DNA from: Tritonibacter horizontis
GTDB taxonomy: Bacteria > Pseudomonadota > Alphaproteobacteria > Rhodobacterales > Rhodobacteraceae
Assembly (NCBI RefSeq): GCF_001518015.1
Contig: NZ_LPUY01000095.1
Location: forward strand, 1-64,000
Direction of reading: 5' to 3'
DNA length: 64,000 nt
Below are positions 26,311-35,604 of the stretch, one piece after another (the first letter of the stretch is position 1; every line of letters starts with the position of its first letter). Position numbers and translations under genes: made by a program. The notes under the pieces were generated by a model, which made no database searches, was not told where the DNA came from, and saw only the letters and a program-made list of their open reading frames with translations.

Positions 26311-27156
26311 ATGTCCAGCATTTTGACAAACAACGGTGCTATGGTCGCCCTGCAGACTCTACAGTCTGTGAACCAGAACCTCACCGATACACAGAACGCG
26401 ATTTCAACCGGCAAGGAAATCGAAACAGCCAAGGATAACGCGGCTGTCTGGGCGATTTCTAAGACCATGGAATCCGACATTGCCAGCTTCGAAGCAATCG
26501 AAGAAGGCCTGGCAATGGGCGACGCCACCGTCGCCGTTGCTTCTGCAGGTGCCGAACAGATCGTTGAAAAACTTGTTGAAATCAAGGAATTGATTGTTTC
26601 GGCCCAGGCCGAAAACGTTGACCATGACAAGATCCAGACCGACATTGACTCCAAGGTTGATCAGATCGAATCCATTATCTCTGCTGCGCAATTCAACGGC
26701 GCGAACCTTTTGACGACCACCATTGATGGCACATCGACCGAAATGGGCATTCTTGCCTCGCTTGATCGTGTTGGGGCCGGCGGTACCGTCACGTCGACTG
26801 ACATCACCATTTCCGCGCAGGGCTTTGACTCCAGTCTTGACCTTGCTTCGGACCTGACCAGCATCTCGGATACGGATACTGCAGCGTCCGCACTGGAAGA
26901 AATCGAGGCCTTCCTGCAGACGGCCATCTCGGGTGCCGCAGCACTTGGTGCCGCCTCGGCGCGGATCGACGACCAGGCCATGTTTGTCGCCAATCTGGTG
27001 GACTCCATGACCCTGGGTGTTTCGACGATGACCGACACCAATATGGAAGAATCCTCCGCTCGATTGAGCGCGCTTCAAACGCAACAGGAACTGGCGGTGC
27101 AATCGCTGGGGATCGCAAACGAAGCGCCGCAGCGACTGCTGCAGCTGTTCAACTAA
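26311..27156 (+). CDS. Flagellin
   Basis: A 281-residue flagellin with conserved N-terminal helix (LTNNGAMVALQTLQSVNQNL, NAISTGKEIETAKDNAAVWAI) and C-terminal helix (SARLSALQTQQELAVQSLGIANEAPQRLLQLF) forming the D0/D1 filament core, and a short variable centre. It is small but typical of alphaproteobacterial flagellins. The ATG follows AAAGGAACTCATGCT; a longer frame upstream is not flagellin. No other flagellar gene is in the window, so it is away from any assembly cluster visible here. A strong terminator follows. Confidence 0.93.
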   Translation: MSSILTNNGAMVALQTLQSVNQNLTDTQNAISTGKEIETAKDNAAVWAISKTMESDIASFEAIEEGLAMGDATVAVASAGAEQIVEKLVEIKELIVSAQAENVDHDKIQTDIDSKVDQIESIISAAQFNGANLLTTTIDGTSTEMGILASLDRVGAGGTVTSTDITISAQGFDSSLDLASDLTSISDTDTAASALEEIEAFLQTAISGAAALGAASARIDDQAMFVANLVDSMTLGVSTMTDTNMEESSARLSALQTQQELAVQSLGIANEAPQRLLQLFN

Positions 27157-27184
27157 ACATCGACGCAATGACAGGGATGTCAAA

Positions 27185-27208
27185 GGGGCGCCATTGGCGC
27201 CCCTTTTT
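27185..27208 (+). terminator. Rho-independent terminator of the flagellin gene
   Basis: Perfect 8-bp GC stem GGGGCGCC / GGCGCCCC with a 3-nt ATT loop and five T residues, 28 nt after the flagellin stop. Confidence 0.9.
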
Positions 27209-27420
27209 GCACTGCGCGGTGCGCCTGTTTTTGTCTCTCCGCGGCTGCCGCATGGCCTGACCTGAGGTACGTGCGCAAAATCCCCATAGTCGCCGCCAGG
27301 GTGCGATTCCCATAATATGCCTGTTTTTTAGGCAAATTCGAGGGGTTCCCGGGACATGGACAGCCTGTCTGCATAGAAAATGACCCCTTTTGTCGGTGAT
27401 GGCTTTGTGAAAGCCGCGCG

Positions 27421-28866
27421 ATGATGCAGGCTTTTTTTATGAATACACCGCCATTCTTCGACGAGATGCTGAGCGACCCGGGGTCGGTACGCGATCCCTA
27501 CAAGGTCTATTACGAGTGGTTCAGCCAGGATGACATCAAACGACTGCGTCGCAAGTCGCGGGAGGCCGAAGCTTTCTTTCGGCGCATCGGGATCACATTC
27601 AATGTCTACGGGCAGGAGGAGGCCGACGAACGGCTGATTCCCTTCGACATTGTGCCCCGCATCATTTCCGGCAAGGAATGGAACAAGCTTGAACGTGGCA
27701 TCGAACAACGGGTGCGGGCGATCAATGCGTTCTTGCATGACATTTACCACCGGCAGGAAATTCTGCGGGCCGGGCGAATACCCTACGAACTGATTTCCGG
27801 CAACGAAGCCTTTACCCCGGAAATGATCGGCGTCGATCCGGCGGGCGGGGTCTATACCCATATTGCCGGCGTCGATCTTGTCCGCACCGGCGAAGACGAT
27901 TTTTACGTGCTCGAGGACAATGTGCGCACGCCCTCGGGGGTCTCCTATATGCTGGAGAACCGCGAAACCATGTTGCAGATGTTCCCGGAATTGTTCGCGC
28001 AAATGAAGGTGCGCCCGGTGTCGTCCTATCCGCAGCTTTTGCGGCGATCCCTTGCCGCCAGCGTGCCACGGGGCAGTCGCAACAGCAGCCCCGTTGTGGC
28101 GGTGCTGACGCCGGGGATCCACAATTCGGCCTATTTCGAACACGCTTTCCTGGCGGATCAGATGGGGGCCGAGCTGGTCGAAAGCCACGATCTGCGGATC
28201 GAAGATGGCTATGTCGCGATGCGCACGACGCAGGGCTATCAGCCGATTGATGTTTTGTACCGGCGGGTCGATGATGACTATCTTGATCCATTGACCTTCA
28301 ACCCCACCAGCCTTTTGGGCGTGCCGGGGATCATGGATGTTTACCGGGCCGGTAATATTACCATCGCCAATGCGCCCGGTTCCGGTATTGCGGATGATAA
28401 GGCGCTTTATTCCTATATGCCGGATATCATCGAATTCTACACCGGTGAGCGGGCGATCCTGAAGAACGTGCCGACCTGGCGGTGTTCGGAACCGGACTCC
28501 CTGGGCTACGTCCTCGACAATCTCGCGGATCTGGTGGTCAAGGAAGTCCATGGCTCCGGCGGCTACGGCATGTTGGTCGGTCCCGCTGCGAGCAAGAAGG
28601 AACTGGCGGCCTTTGAGGCAAAACTGCGGGCCAAGCCGGCCAACTATATTGCCCAGCCGACGCTGGCCCTGTCGACGGTTCCGATCCTTGCCAAGTCTGG
28701 CCTGGCCCCGCGCCATGTGGACCTGCGCCCGTTTGTTCTGGTGTCGCCGAACCGGATCGACATCACGCCGGGCGGGTTGACGCGCGTGGCGTTGAAAAAG
28801 GGGTCGCTGGTGGTGAACTCCTCGCAGGGTGGCGGCACCAAAGACACCTGGGTTCTGGGGGACTGA
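27421..28866 (+). CDS. Circularly permuted ATP-grasp protein (DUF404/DUF407)
   Basis: A 481-residue protein whose motifs YYEWFSQDDIKRLRRKSREAE, FDIVPRIISGKEWNKLERG, LEDNVRTPSGVSYMLENRE and VVKEVHGSGGYGMLVGP match the circularly permuted ATP-grasp group. ATP-grasp enzymes make peptide-like bonds by carboxylate-amine ligation. It is the first of four genes that recur together with alpha-E, transglutaminase and Anbu proteins, and it has been suggested that they make and break a peptide modification. The start is the ATGATG; a methionine six codons later is possible, as no good ribosome-binding site is seen. Confidence 0.9.
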   Translation: MMQAFFMNTPPFFDEMLSDPGSVRDPYKVYYEWFSQDDIKRLRRKSREAEAFFRRIGITFNVYGQEEADERLIPFDIVPRIISGKEWNKLERGIEQRVRAINAFLHDIYHRQEILRAGRIPYELISGNEAFTPEMIGVDPAGGVYTHIAGVDLVRTGEDDFYVLEDNVRTPSGVSYMLENRETMLQMFPELFAQMKVRPVSSYPQLLRRSLAASVPRGSRNSSPVVAVLTPGIHNSAYFEHAFLADQMGAELVESHDLRIEDGYVAMRTTQGYQPIDVLYRRVDDDYLDPLTFNPTSLLGVPGIMDVYRAGNITIANAPGSGIADDKALYSYMPDIIEFYTGERAILKNVPTWRCSEPDSLGYVLDNLADLVVKEVHGSGGYGMLVGPAASKKELAAFEAKLRAKPANYIAQPTLALSTVPILAKSGLAPRHVDLRPFVLVSPNRIDITPGGLTRVALKKGSLVVNSSQGGGTKDTWVLGD

Positions 28867-28870
28867 TACT

Positions 28871-29812
28871 GTGCTTGGAAGAACTGCAGGCGGCCTTTTC
28901 TGGATGTTCCGCTACCTTGAGCGGGCCGAAAACACGGCCCGGCTGCTTGAGGCGGGCTGGCATATCGCGCTGACCCATTCGGATGGCAGCACCAACGAAT
29001 GGGAATCCATCGTGCGGACCGCCGGCCAGACGGTGGCTTTTGAAGCGAAACACGAGGAATACTCCCCCCAGTCGGTCATCAACTTCCTGTTGCGGGACCT
29101 GGAAAACCCCTCCAGCGTCATGGCCTCGGTCGAGCTGGCGCGGTCAAACGCCCGCGAGGTGCGCACGGCTCTGTCGGGCGAGGTCTGGGAAGCCACCAAT
29201 GAATGCTGGATGGCGCTGAAAAAAGCGCTGGCCCGGCCGGTGAGCGAACGCAATCTGCACGAGACCCTGGCCCTGATCCGCAATCGGGCTTCGGTCGTGC
29301 GTGGCGCGCTGCATGGGACGATGCTGCGCAACGATATTTTCTCCTTTGCGCGGCTCGGTACCTTTATCGAACGGTCCGACAGCACGGCGCGCATCCTTGA
29401 TGTGAAATACTATGTGCTGCTGCCCTCTGCCGCCTTTGTCGGCAGCAGCATGGACAACGTCCAGTGGGAGGTCATCCTGCGCTCGGTTTCGGCGGAACGG
29501 TCGTTTTCCTGGCTGCATGGCGGCGCGGCCTCGCCGCAAAAGATCGCGGAATTCCTGATCCTTGACGAACGCATGCCCCGGTCGCTGGCGTTTTGTTCCA
29601 TGAAGGTGGCGCAATACCTGCGGCATCTGGAAAACGACTATCAGGTCAGGCACGAAAGTCAGGTGATCGCAAAATGTATCGCTGAAAGGGTGCAAGACAC
29701 GGCAATTGACACTATCTTTCAACAAGGGTTGCACGAGTTCCTTGGGGATTTCCTCCTGGAAACGGTTCGTCTCGCCAACCAGATAGAGAAGGATTTCCGG
29801 TTCAATGGCTGA
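28871..29812 (+). CDS. Alpha-E domain protein (DUF403)
   Basis: A 313-residue, largely helical protein starting LGRTAGGLFWMFRYLERAENTARL, the signature of the alpha-E (all-helical, glutamate-rich) family that is found beside the permuted ATP-grasp enzyme. I place the start at a GTG four bases after the upstream stop because family members begin at this position; the longer in-frame reading overlaps the ATP-grasp gene and does not resemble the family. Its biochemical role is unproven, perhaps a partner or substrate carrier of the ligase. It overlaps the transglutaminase gene by 8 nt. Confidence 0.88.
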   Translation: MLGRTAGGLFWMFRYLERAENTARLLEAGWHIALTHSDGSTNEWESIVRTAGQTVAFEAKHEEYSPQSVINFLLRDLENPSSVMASVELARSNAREVRTALSGEVWEATNECWMALKKALARPVSERNLHETLALIRNRASVVRGALHGTMLRNDIFSFARLGTFIERSDSTARILDVKYYVLLPSAAFVGSSMDNVQWEVILRSVSAERSFSWLHGGAASPQKIAEFLILDERMPRSLAFCSMKVAQYLRHLENDYQVRHESQVIAKCIAERVQDTAIDTIFQQGLHEFLGDFLLETVRLANQIEKDFRFNG

Positions 29813-30623
29813 TGTCACGCGGCTCTCCATTCGGCACGTCACCACATATAGTTACGAACAACCGGTGCATTATGCCCTGCAGAAACTGCGGCTGACACCG
29901 CTGTCCGGGCCGGGGCAAAACGTGGTGGAATGGCGCTCGACCGTGACCGGCGGCAGCAAGCAACTTGTCTATAACGATCCGCTGATGAACCACACCGAAC
30001 TGGTGAAGGTCGACAGTAACGCCACCCAAGTCGAAATCGTGAGCGAAGGCATCGTCGAAGTCGAAAACCGCAACGGCGTTGTCGGCCAACATACTGGTTT
30101 TGCACCGCTTTGGCTGTATGAAGCGGCGACGCCCCTGACGGCTGCGGGCAACCAGGTGCGCCATCTGGCGGCGCGGGTTCGCCAAGAGACCGAAGAGATG
30201 GACGAAATCCCCCGGATGCATCATCTCGCGGCGGAAATCAGCGATACCGTGCAATACGAGATCGGCCAGACCGATCCCGACACCACCGCCGAAGTCGCTT
30301 TGGCGGCCGGCCATGGGGTCTGTCAGGATCACGCGCATATCATGATCGCCGCCGCCCGGCATCTGGGCTATCCGGCGCGCTATATCAGCGGGTATCTGTT
30401 GATGGACGGGCAAATCAGCCAGGATGCCAGCCACGCCTGGTGCGAGATCCACCTGGATACCCTGGGCTGGGTTGGCTTTGACGTGTCGAACCGGATTTGC
30501 CCCGATGGACGCTATGTCCGGGTCGCCGTCGGACGGGATTATGGCGATGCGGCGCCAATTGTCGGTATTCGGCAAGGCCACGGTGACGAAGCGCTAACAG
30601 TTTCCTTGCAGGTTCAGCAGTAG
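29805..30623 (+). CDS. Transglutaminase-like cysteine peptidase
   Basis: A 272-residue protein with an N-terminal beta domain (LSIRHVTTYSYEQPVHYALQ) and a transglutaminase core whose triad is visible: Cys in GHGVCQDHAH, His in ASHAWCEI and Asp in GWVGFDVSN. These proteins usually act as peptidases or transpeptidases. No signal peptide is seen, so it should act in the cytoplasm with the ATP-grasp and Anbu proteins. It is translationally overlapped with the alpha-E gene and followed 34 nt later by Anbu. Confidence 0.91.
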   Translation: MADVTRLSIRHVTTYSYEQPVHYALQKLRLTPLSGPGQNVVEWRSTVTGGSKQLVYNDPLMNHTELVKVDSNATQVEIVSEGIVEVENRNGVVGQHTGFAPLWLYEAATPLTAAGNQVRHLAARVRQETEEMDEIPRMHHLAAEISDTVQYEIGQTDPDTTAEVALAAGHGVCQDHAHIMIAAARHLGYPARYISGYLLMDGQISQDASHAWCEIHLDTLGWVGFDVSNRICPDGRYVRVAVGRDYGDAAPIVGIRQGHGDEALTVSLQVQQ

Positions 30624-30657
30624 GCTGATTGAAGGCTCTGGTAAAGGAGATGCGTTC

Positions 30658-31398
30658 ATGACCTATTGTGTGGGCCTCATGCTGAAAAAGGGGCTCGTTT
30701 TTATGTCCGACACCAGGACCAATTCCGGTGTCGACAATATCTCGACGTTCCAGAAAATGTTCACCTGGGAGGTCCCGGGGGAACGGTCCATCACGCTGAT
30801 GACCGCCGGCAATCTGGCGACGACCCAATCCGTTATCAGCCTGCTCGAAGAACGCAGCAAGCAACCGAGCGAGCGCAATCCGGGTATCTTGCAAATGCCG
30901 TCGATGTTTCAGGTGGCAACGCTGGTCGGTAACCTTCTGAAAGAAGTGATTTCGACCCATGCCGAAGCGGGGCAGCGGGCCGATTCCGCCTTCAATGCGA
31001 CGATCGTGCTGGGCGGGCAGATCGGCGATGGCGCGCCTTGCATGTTCCTGATCTATCCGGAGGGGAACTTTATCGAGGCCAGCTTTGACACGCCCTATTT
31101 CCAGATTGGCGAAACCAAATATGGCCGTCCCATTCTGGTGCGCGCCTATGATCCGGAGATGAGTTTTGAGGACGCGGTAAAGCTGCTGTTGGTGTCCTTT
31201 GACTCGACCATCAAGGCCAATCTCTCGGTCAGCCTGCCGCTGGATGTGCATATCTACAAGGCGGGCAGCCTGAAAAACGGCAGGATTTTCCGCATCGCGA
31301 CCGATGATCCCTATTATGAAAGCGTCTCGACCGGCTGGGGGATCGCCCTGCGCGAAGCTTTTGGTCAGTTGCCGGACTTTGTTCTGCCCGAAACCTGA
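30658..31398 (+). CDS. Anbu, proteasome/HslV-like peptidase
   Basis: A 246-residue N-terminal-nucleophile hydrolase. After the initiator Met the chain begins TYCVGLMLKKGLVFMSDTRTN; the threonine at position 2 would be the nucleophile after Met removal, with Asp18 and Lys-type partners in the usual places of a proteasome beta fold. Anbu (ancestral beta subunit) is known to accompany the three preceding genes. It is a cytoplasmic oligomer whose target is unknown; no ATPase such as HslU is adjacent. A clear AAAGGAG precedes the start. Confidence 0.9.
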   Translation: MTYCVGLMLKKGLVFMSDTRTNSGVDNISTFQKMFTWEVPGERSITLMTAGNLATTQSVISLLEERSKQPSERNPGILQMPSMFQVATLVGNLLKEVISTHAEAGQRADSAFNATIVLGGQIGDGAPCMFLIYPEGNFIEASFDTPYFQIGETKYGRPILVRAYDPEMSFEDAVKLLLVSFDSTIKANLSVSLPLDVHIYKAGSLKNGRIFRIATDDPYYESVSTGWGIALREAFGQLPDFVLPET

Positions 31399-31411
31399 GG
31401 TCGGGCAGAAC
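31381..31411 (+). terminator. Hairpin spanning the Anbu stop codon
   Basis: Perfect 10-bp stem GTTCTGCCCG / CGGGCAGAAC with an 11-nt loop that includes the stop codon; it is followed only by AATTT. It lies between convergent genes and may end the four-gene transcript. Confidence 0.6.
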
Positions 31412-31434
31412 AATTTGGCATGCGGCCGGCGCGT

Positions 31435-31824
31435 TTAGCCGAGCGGTTTGTAGGCGGTGACGTCGATCTCGATCTTGGCGTCGACCATCAGTTGTGACCG
31501 TACGGTCGACCGTGCCGGGGCGCCATTTGGGAAATAGGTCGCATAGACCCGGTTGAAGGTCCAGAAATCGCGCGGATCGTCCAGCCAGACATTGACCTTG
31601 GCCAAATCTTCCAGTGTGCAGTCCGCCTTGGCCAGCACGGCGATCACGTTTTCCATGGTGCGTTTGGTCTGGGCCTCGATGCCGCCGGGTTCAATTTCGC
31701 CGCGGTCGTTCATCGCAACCTGGCCCGAGATAAAGACAAAATCACCAGCGCGCGTGGCCGGGGAAAAGGGCAGGTTCTGTCCGCCGGCGCCGGTCCGTTC
31801 CGCGCCGATCCGTTCAATAGTCAT
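31435..31824 (-). CDS. ridA: RidA family protein (imine/enamine deaminase)
   Basis: A 129-residue protein of standard RidA (YjgF/YER057c) size with FSPATRAGDFVFISGQVAMN near the N-terminus and the C-terminal PARSTVRSQLMVDAKIEIDVTAYK, including the arginine used to bind the 2-aminoacrylate carboxylate. RidA hydrolyses reactive imines released by PLP-dependent enzymes. Here it is the last gene of a cluster containing just such an enzyme (DSD1 type), which supports a clean-up role. GGAGACTACCC precedes its ATG. Confidence 0.9.
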   Translation of the reverse strand: MTIERIGAERTGAGGQNLPFSPATRAGDFVFISGQVAMNDRGEIEPGGIEAQTKRTMENVIAVLAKADCTLEDLAKVNVWLDDPRDFWTFNRVYATYFPNGAPARSTVRSQLMVDAKIEIDVTAYKPLG

Positions 31825-31926
31825 GGGTAGTCTCCTGGTTTGGTGTGGGTCATCCGCCGCGCCGCCTGTTGCGGCCGACGGCAGGGGGGAGGGGTGAAAA
31901 GGGGGCGCGCCGTGTGGCGCGCGCCT

Positions 31927-32985
31927 CTACCAGACCTGGCCGCGGGCCGAGACCGGTTCGCGCCCAAGAATGTGATTTCCGCGCATCAACACAACATGTT
32001 CCAACATATTGGAAACGACGCAGGCATGGTTTGGTACGATGCGCAGTTGGTCCCCGACCTTGAGGCCAGTGGGACCGGCGCAGGTGATCCGCCCGTGTTC
32101 CTCGCTCAGCTGGTCAATGCAGAGGTCCGGTCGGTCGCACACATGGCCATACCCCGCCAGACCAAGCAGATCCGAGGTCAGAACCTTTGATCCGGCATCA
32201 ATCACAGCGCGGTTCTCTGTCGGGGTCGAGACAACGGTGGCCAGCACGGTCAGGGCGCAGTCGGCCCAGTTGCAGGTGCCACGGGACACAAGCGAGCGGT
32301 CGTTGTAGATATAGGTGCCGATGCGATATTCGGTCGCCAGGGGCATGTCATGGGCCTGCCACATATCCGGCGACCCACCTGAGGAAATGACCGGCACCGC
32401 CAGGCCCTCAGCCTCGATCAACTGTTTGGCCCGACCCAGCCAATCGGCCACATGGGCCGCGCCGCCGGTGGGCGGATAGGTCATCAACCCAGCGAAGCGA
32501 AGGCCAGGCAAGGCGTTGATATCGCGCGCCAAATGAGCGGCCTCTTCGGGGGTGGCGACGCCGCAGCGATGTGCGCCGGTGTCGCATTCCACCAGCACGG
32601 GCAGCGGCGATTGTGCATCCGCAAAGCCCGCGCTTAGCCCTTGGGCCACCACCATGCTGTCGGCCACGACCGACAGTTTGACTTGCTGAGCCAGGCTGCG
32701 CAGACGCGCGACCTTCTCGGCGCCAAGGATGTTATAGGTGATCAGGATGTCCCGCATATCACCGCCCGCGACCATGGCTTCGGCCTCGGTGATCTTTTGG
32801 CAGGTGATGCCGATGGCGCCCTGTTGCAGCTGATATTGCGCCAGCCGGGGCAGTTTGTGGGTCTTGATATGGGGCCGCAGCGCCAGTCCGTGACGGTCGC
32901 AATAGCTCTGAAAATCGCGCACGTTGGCTTCGGCAATGTCGAGATCGACCAATACGGCGGGCGTGTCGATGGCAAGGGCTGGCAT
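31927..32985 (-). CDS. PLP-dependent DSD1-type enzyme (D-threonine aldolase / D-serine dehydratase-like)
   Basis: A 352-residue fold-type III PLP enzyme. LRPHIKTHK holds the PLP lysine, ISSGGSPDMW the phosphate site, and PNHACVVSNM the C-terminal His/Cys pair that usually binds zinc or another divalent metal in D-threonine aldolase and eukaryotic-type D-serine dehydratase. It would cleave or dehydrate a D-3-hydroxyamino acid. The start MPALAIDTPA overlaps the upstream stop by one base. Exact substrate (D-threonine, D-serine, beta-hydroxyaspartate) cannot be chosen from sequence. Confidence 0.87.
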   Translation of the reverse strand: MPALAIDTPAVLVDLDIAEANVRDFQSYCDRHGLALRPHIKTHKLPRLAQYQLQQGAIGITCQKITEAEAMVAGGDMRDILITYNILGAEKVARLRSLAQQVKLSVVADSMVVAQGLSAGFADAQSPLPVLVECDTGAHRCGVATPEEAAHLARDINALPGLRFAGLMTYPPTGGAAHVADWLGRAKQLIEAEGLAVPVISSGGSPDMWQAHDMPLATEYRIGTYIYNDRSLVSRGTCNWADCALTVLATVVSTPTENRAVIDAGSKVLTSDLLGLAGYGHVCDRPDLCIDQLSEEHGRITCAGPTGLKVGDQLRIVPNHACVVSNMLEHVVLMRGNHILGREPVSARGQVW

Positions 32986-34454
32986 CAGGCGGGTTCCTCG
33001 GCATGGGGGGACTCGACGCGCGGCCAAAGGGCGCGGGTGAGCCGGGTGTAGGGGGTGCGCGTCGGGTCGTTCGGGTAGGGACCGTCGACCGAGGCATAGA
33101 GGATTTCACCCGCAACTGGCGCAAAGGCTCCGTGAAAATGGTTGGTCGATTTCACAACCAGGATCCGTTTCTGACGGATGTCGATGCCGAGGTTGGTGAA
33201 CAGGTCGGGCGAAAAAGTCTGGCTGCGATTGGTGTTCAGCACAATATCCAGATCGCCGATGCGGATCACGGCGCAATCGCCCAGCGGCACCACGGAGGCC
33301 CCGAAACTCTGCACCGCCTGCCGTTGCAGACGCTGGACCGTAACCCGCGCGTCCAAAGGCGCGCCGGCATGGGCCGAGGTCTTGCCGCCAAAGCGCAGGT
33401 CCAGCGTCGCCCCTTCGCCGGCGGCAAAGCACAGCCGCACCGCCATCGGGTCCCAGATGGTGCCAAAGGCGACGCCGCTCAGCTGCTGGGCCAGAACTTC
33501 GCGCAGCAGGATGGTCGAATCTCCAGCCGCGCCGCCGCCGGGATTGTCCCAGACATCGGCCACCACCACGGGGGTCTTCTGGCTGGTATCGGCGCGGCGC
33601 AGGGCCTCGGCCGGGGGCAGGAAATCGGGCTTGGTGCGGCCGCGAAAACTGAACAGTTCCATCCCCAGATCGCGGGCCAGCGCCTGGCCGCGAGGCGCGT
33701 CGCCATCGGTGACGACAATGATCTTGGCACCAAGGTCGGGGCTGTCGCCGGCCATGAACCCGTGGATGACAGAACCGGAGAGGATCTCGCCACGGGCCTC
33801 CAAGCCCATGATTTTGTCCACAAATCCGCGCATGGGCTGGATGCTGGTCGGCAACACGTCCATCATCCGCACATCAAAGACGGAGATCTGCGGCGCGATC
33901 TCGCCGCGCACCGCGCGCAGGGTCAGATCGACGCAGGCCTCGCCCGTCTCGACAAAATCGGTATGGGGGAATTCCTTGAACACGGTGATGATGTCAGCGT
34001 TTTCGACCCGCTGTGCGCTCAGGTGGCTGTGGGGATCAAAACTGACACCGATTTTTGCCGCTGGACCGGCCAGCCGGCGGGCGGCGGCGATCAGCTCCCC
34101 CTCGCAATCGACGCAGCCCTCCGCGATCATCGCACCATGCAGGCCCAGCACAACCGCATCGACGGGCAGCGCCGCGCGCAACTGGTCCAGCACCTCGTCC
34201 CGCAACCGCGCCCATGTGGCCGCGCTGACCAGCCCGCCCGGCTCTGCCCATGTGGCGGTGCCCTCGATCAGCGTGATGTCCGGGTTCGCGCGGGCGCGCC
34301 GACGCAGCGCGGGAAACACCGCCGAACAGAGCGTCGGGGTCTCCGGGTGCTCTCCCGGAGGGGCGTAGAAGCTCTCGGCAAAATCCGAGAAATCGCTGCG
34401 TAGCGGAGAAAACGTATTGGTTTCAGTGGCAACAGAAGCGCAGAAAACGCGCAT
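32985..34454 (-). CDS. M81 family metallopeptidase (MlrC-like, DUF1485)
   Basis: A 489-residue protein beginning RVFCASVATETNTFSP, the family signature, with a metal-binding VSFDPHSHLS segment, HGAMIAEGCVDCEGELI, DVWDNPGGGAAGDSTILL and the C-terminal VVKSTNHFHGAFAP. The relative MlrC degrades linearised microcystin, but most members sit with transporters and have unknown natural substrates, probably small peptides or amides. The start is the internal ATG beginning the conserved family sequence; thirteen earlier codons are in frame but unlike the family. It is coupled to the PLP-enzyme gene. Confidence 0.87.
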   Translation of the reverse strand: MRVFCASVATETNTFSPLRSDFSDFAESFYAPPGEHPETPTLCSAVFPALRRRARANPDITLIEGTATWAEPGGLVSAATWARLRDEVLDQLRAALPVDAVVLGLHGAMIAEGCVDCEGELIAAARRLAGPAAKIGVSFDPHSHLSAQRVENADIITVFKEFPHTDFVETGEACVDLTLRAVRGEIAPQISVFDVRMMDVLPTSIQPMRGFVDKIMGLEARGEILSGSVIHGFMAGDSPDLGAKIIVVTDGDAPRGQALARDLGMELFSFRGRTKPDFLPPAEALRRADTSQKTPVVVADVWDNPGGGAAGDSTILLREVLAQQLSGVAFGTIWDPMAVRLCFAAGEGATLDLRFGGKTSAHAGAPLDARVTVQRLQRQAVQSFGASVVPLGDCAVIRIGDLDIVLNTNRSQTFSPDLFTNLGIDIRQKRILVVKSTNHFHGAFAPVAGEILYASVDGPYPNDPTRTPYTRLTRALWPRVESPHAEEPA

Positions 34455-34518
34455 GGGGCATATCCTTGAGTGTTTGCTATCGGGGCGCGACACAGGCCGC
34501 GCCCCGATCCGGTCGGTA

Positions 34519-35562
34519 TCAGTCGATGTAGGTTGACGCGTTTGCGGTCTCGACTTCGGCCTTGAAGAGGGTCAGCAGCTCGCCCGCTTTTTCGTCAAGG
34601 TTTTCGCCGACATGGGCCTCGAACGCGGGCTGTGTGGCAGCGGCCATCGCGGCGCGTTGCTCATCCGACAGGGCGGTCACTTCGATCTTGTCCATCAGGC
34701 CAGCCAGTCCGCGATCCGAGGCTTCGATGATGCGGGACAGGCCACGGCTGGCCGTGACGCAGCTTTCGGCGGCGGTGTGCAGTGTCGCCTGTTCCGCCTC
34801 TGTCAGATCGTCGTAAAACGCCTTGTTGACCATGAAGGTATAGGGCGAGAACAGGTGATTGGTCAGCGTCATGTGTTTCTGCACCTCGGCGAAATTCGCG
34901 AATGAGATGATCGGCACCGGGTTCATCTGTCCGTCGATCACGCCGGTCTGCAGGCCGGAGTAAACCTCGCCCCAGCTGAGCGGATAGGCCTCTGCGCCAA
35001 GCGCCTGCACGATTTTCTGGTGGCTGGGCAGGGTCATGGTGCGGATGCGGATGCCGTCAAAATCCTCAAGGTTGGCGATCTGGCGTTGGGAGTTGGTGAC
35101 CGCAAAGAAGCCGCCGGTATCCGGGAAGCCGAGCACAACCACATCGCCCAGTTCGGCCTCGATGTCTGCGGCCAGGGTGGCACCGAATTCACCGTCAAAA
35201 ACCGAATAGGTGGAGGCATTGTTGGCGAAGGCAAACGGCAGGTTTAGCACGTCGATGCGCGGGTAATAGCTGGCCAGCGCGCCGGTCGAGGTCAGCGTCG
35301 CCTGGATGACGCCATCGCGCACCTGCTGGACATGTTCGGCGGCGGTGCCGAGCTGGTTGGAGCCGAAAACCTCGACCGTGACGCTGCCGTTGGTGTCGGC
35401 GGTGACGATGTTCTGGAAGACGGCGGTGCAGGCATGGGCCGGGTTCTCGAATGGATCGGTCTTGTTGTCATGGCCAAAGCGGATGGTGCCACCGGCCATG
35501 GCAGAGCTTGCGACCAGAGCGGCGAGCGCGCCGACCGATGCGGACTTGAGTGCTGTTTTCAT
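34519..35562 (-). CDS. dctP: TRAP transporter substrate-binding protein (DctP)
   Basis: A 347-residue periplasmic protein with a signal peptide (cleavage near SAMA) and the DctP fold: IRIRTMTLPSHQKIVQALGAEAYPLSWGEVYSGLQTGVIDG carries the conserved arginine (in IRIRTM) that binds the ligand carboxylate. It delivers the substrate to the DctQM membrane pair. GAGGAAAACACA precedes the start. It is the third gene after dctQ and dctM on the minus strand and is followed by the M81 gene. Confidence 0.92.
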   Translation of the reverse strand: MKTALKSASVGALAALVASSAMAGGTIRFGHDNKTDPFENPAHACTAVFQNIVTADTNGSVTVEVFGSNQLGTAAEHVQQVRDGVIQATLTSTGALASYYPRIDVLNLPFAFANNASTYSVFDGEFGATLAADIEAELGDVVVLGFPDTGGFFAVTNSQRQIANLEDFDGIRIRTMTLPSHQKIVQALGAEAYPLSWGEVYSGLQTGVIDGQMNPVPIISFANFAEVQKHMTLTNHLFSPYTFMVNKAFYDDLTEAEQATLHTAAESCVTASRGLSRIIEASDRGLAGLMDKIEVTALSDEQRAAMAAATQPAFEAHVGENLDEKAGELLTLFKAEVETANASTYID

Positions 35563-35604
35563 TGTGTTTTCCTCACTGTTGGTTTTGGTTGGTTTGATGG
35601 GCCC

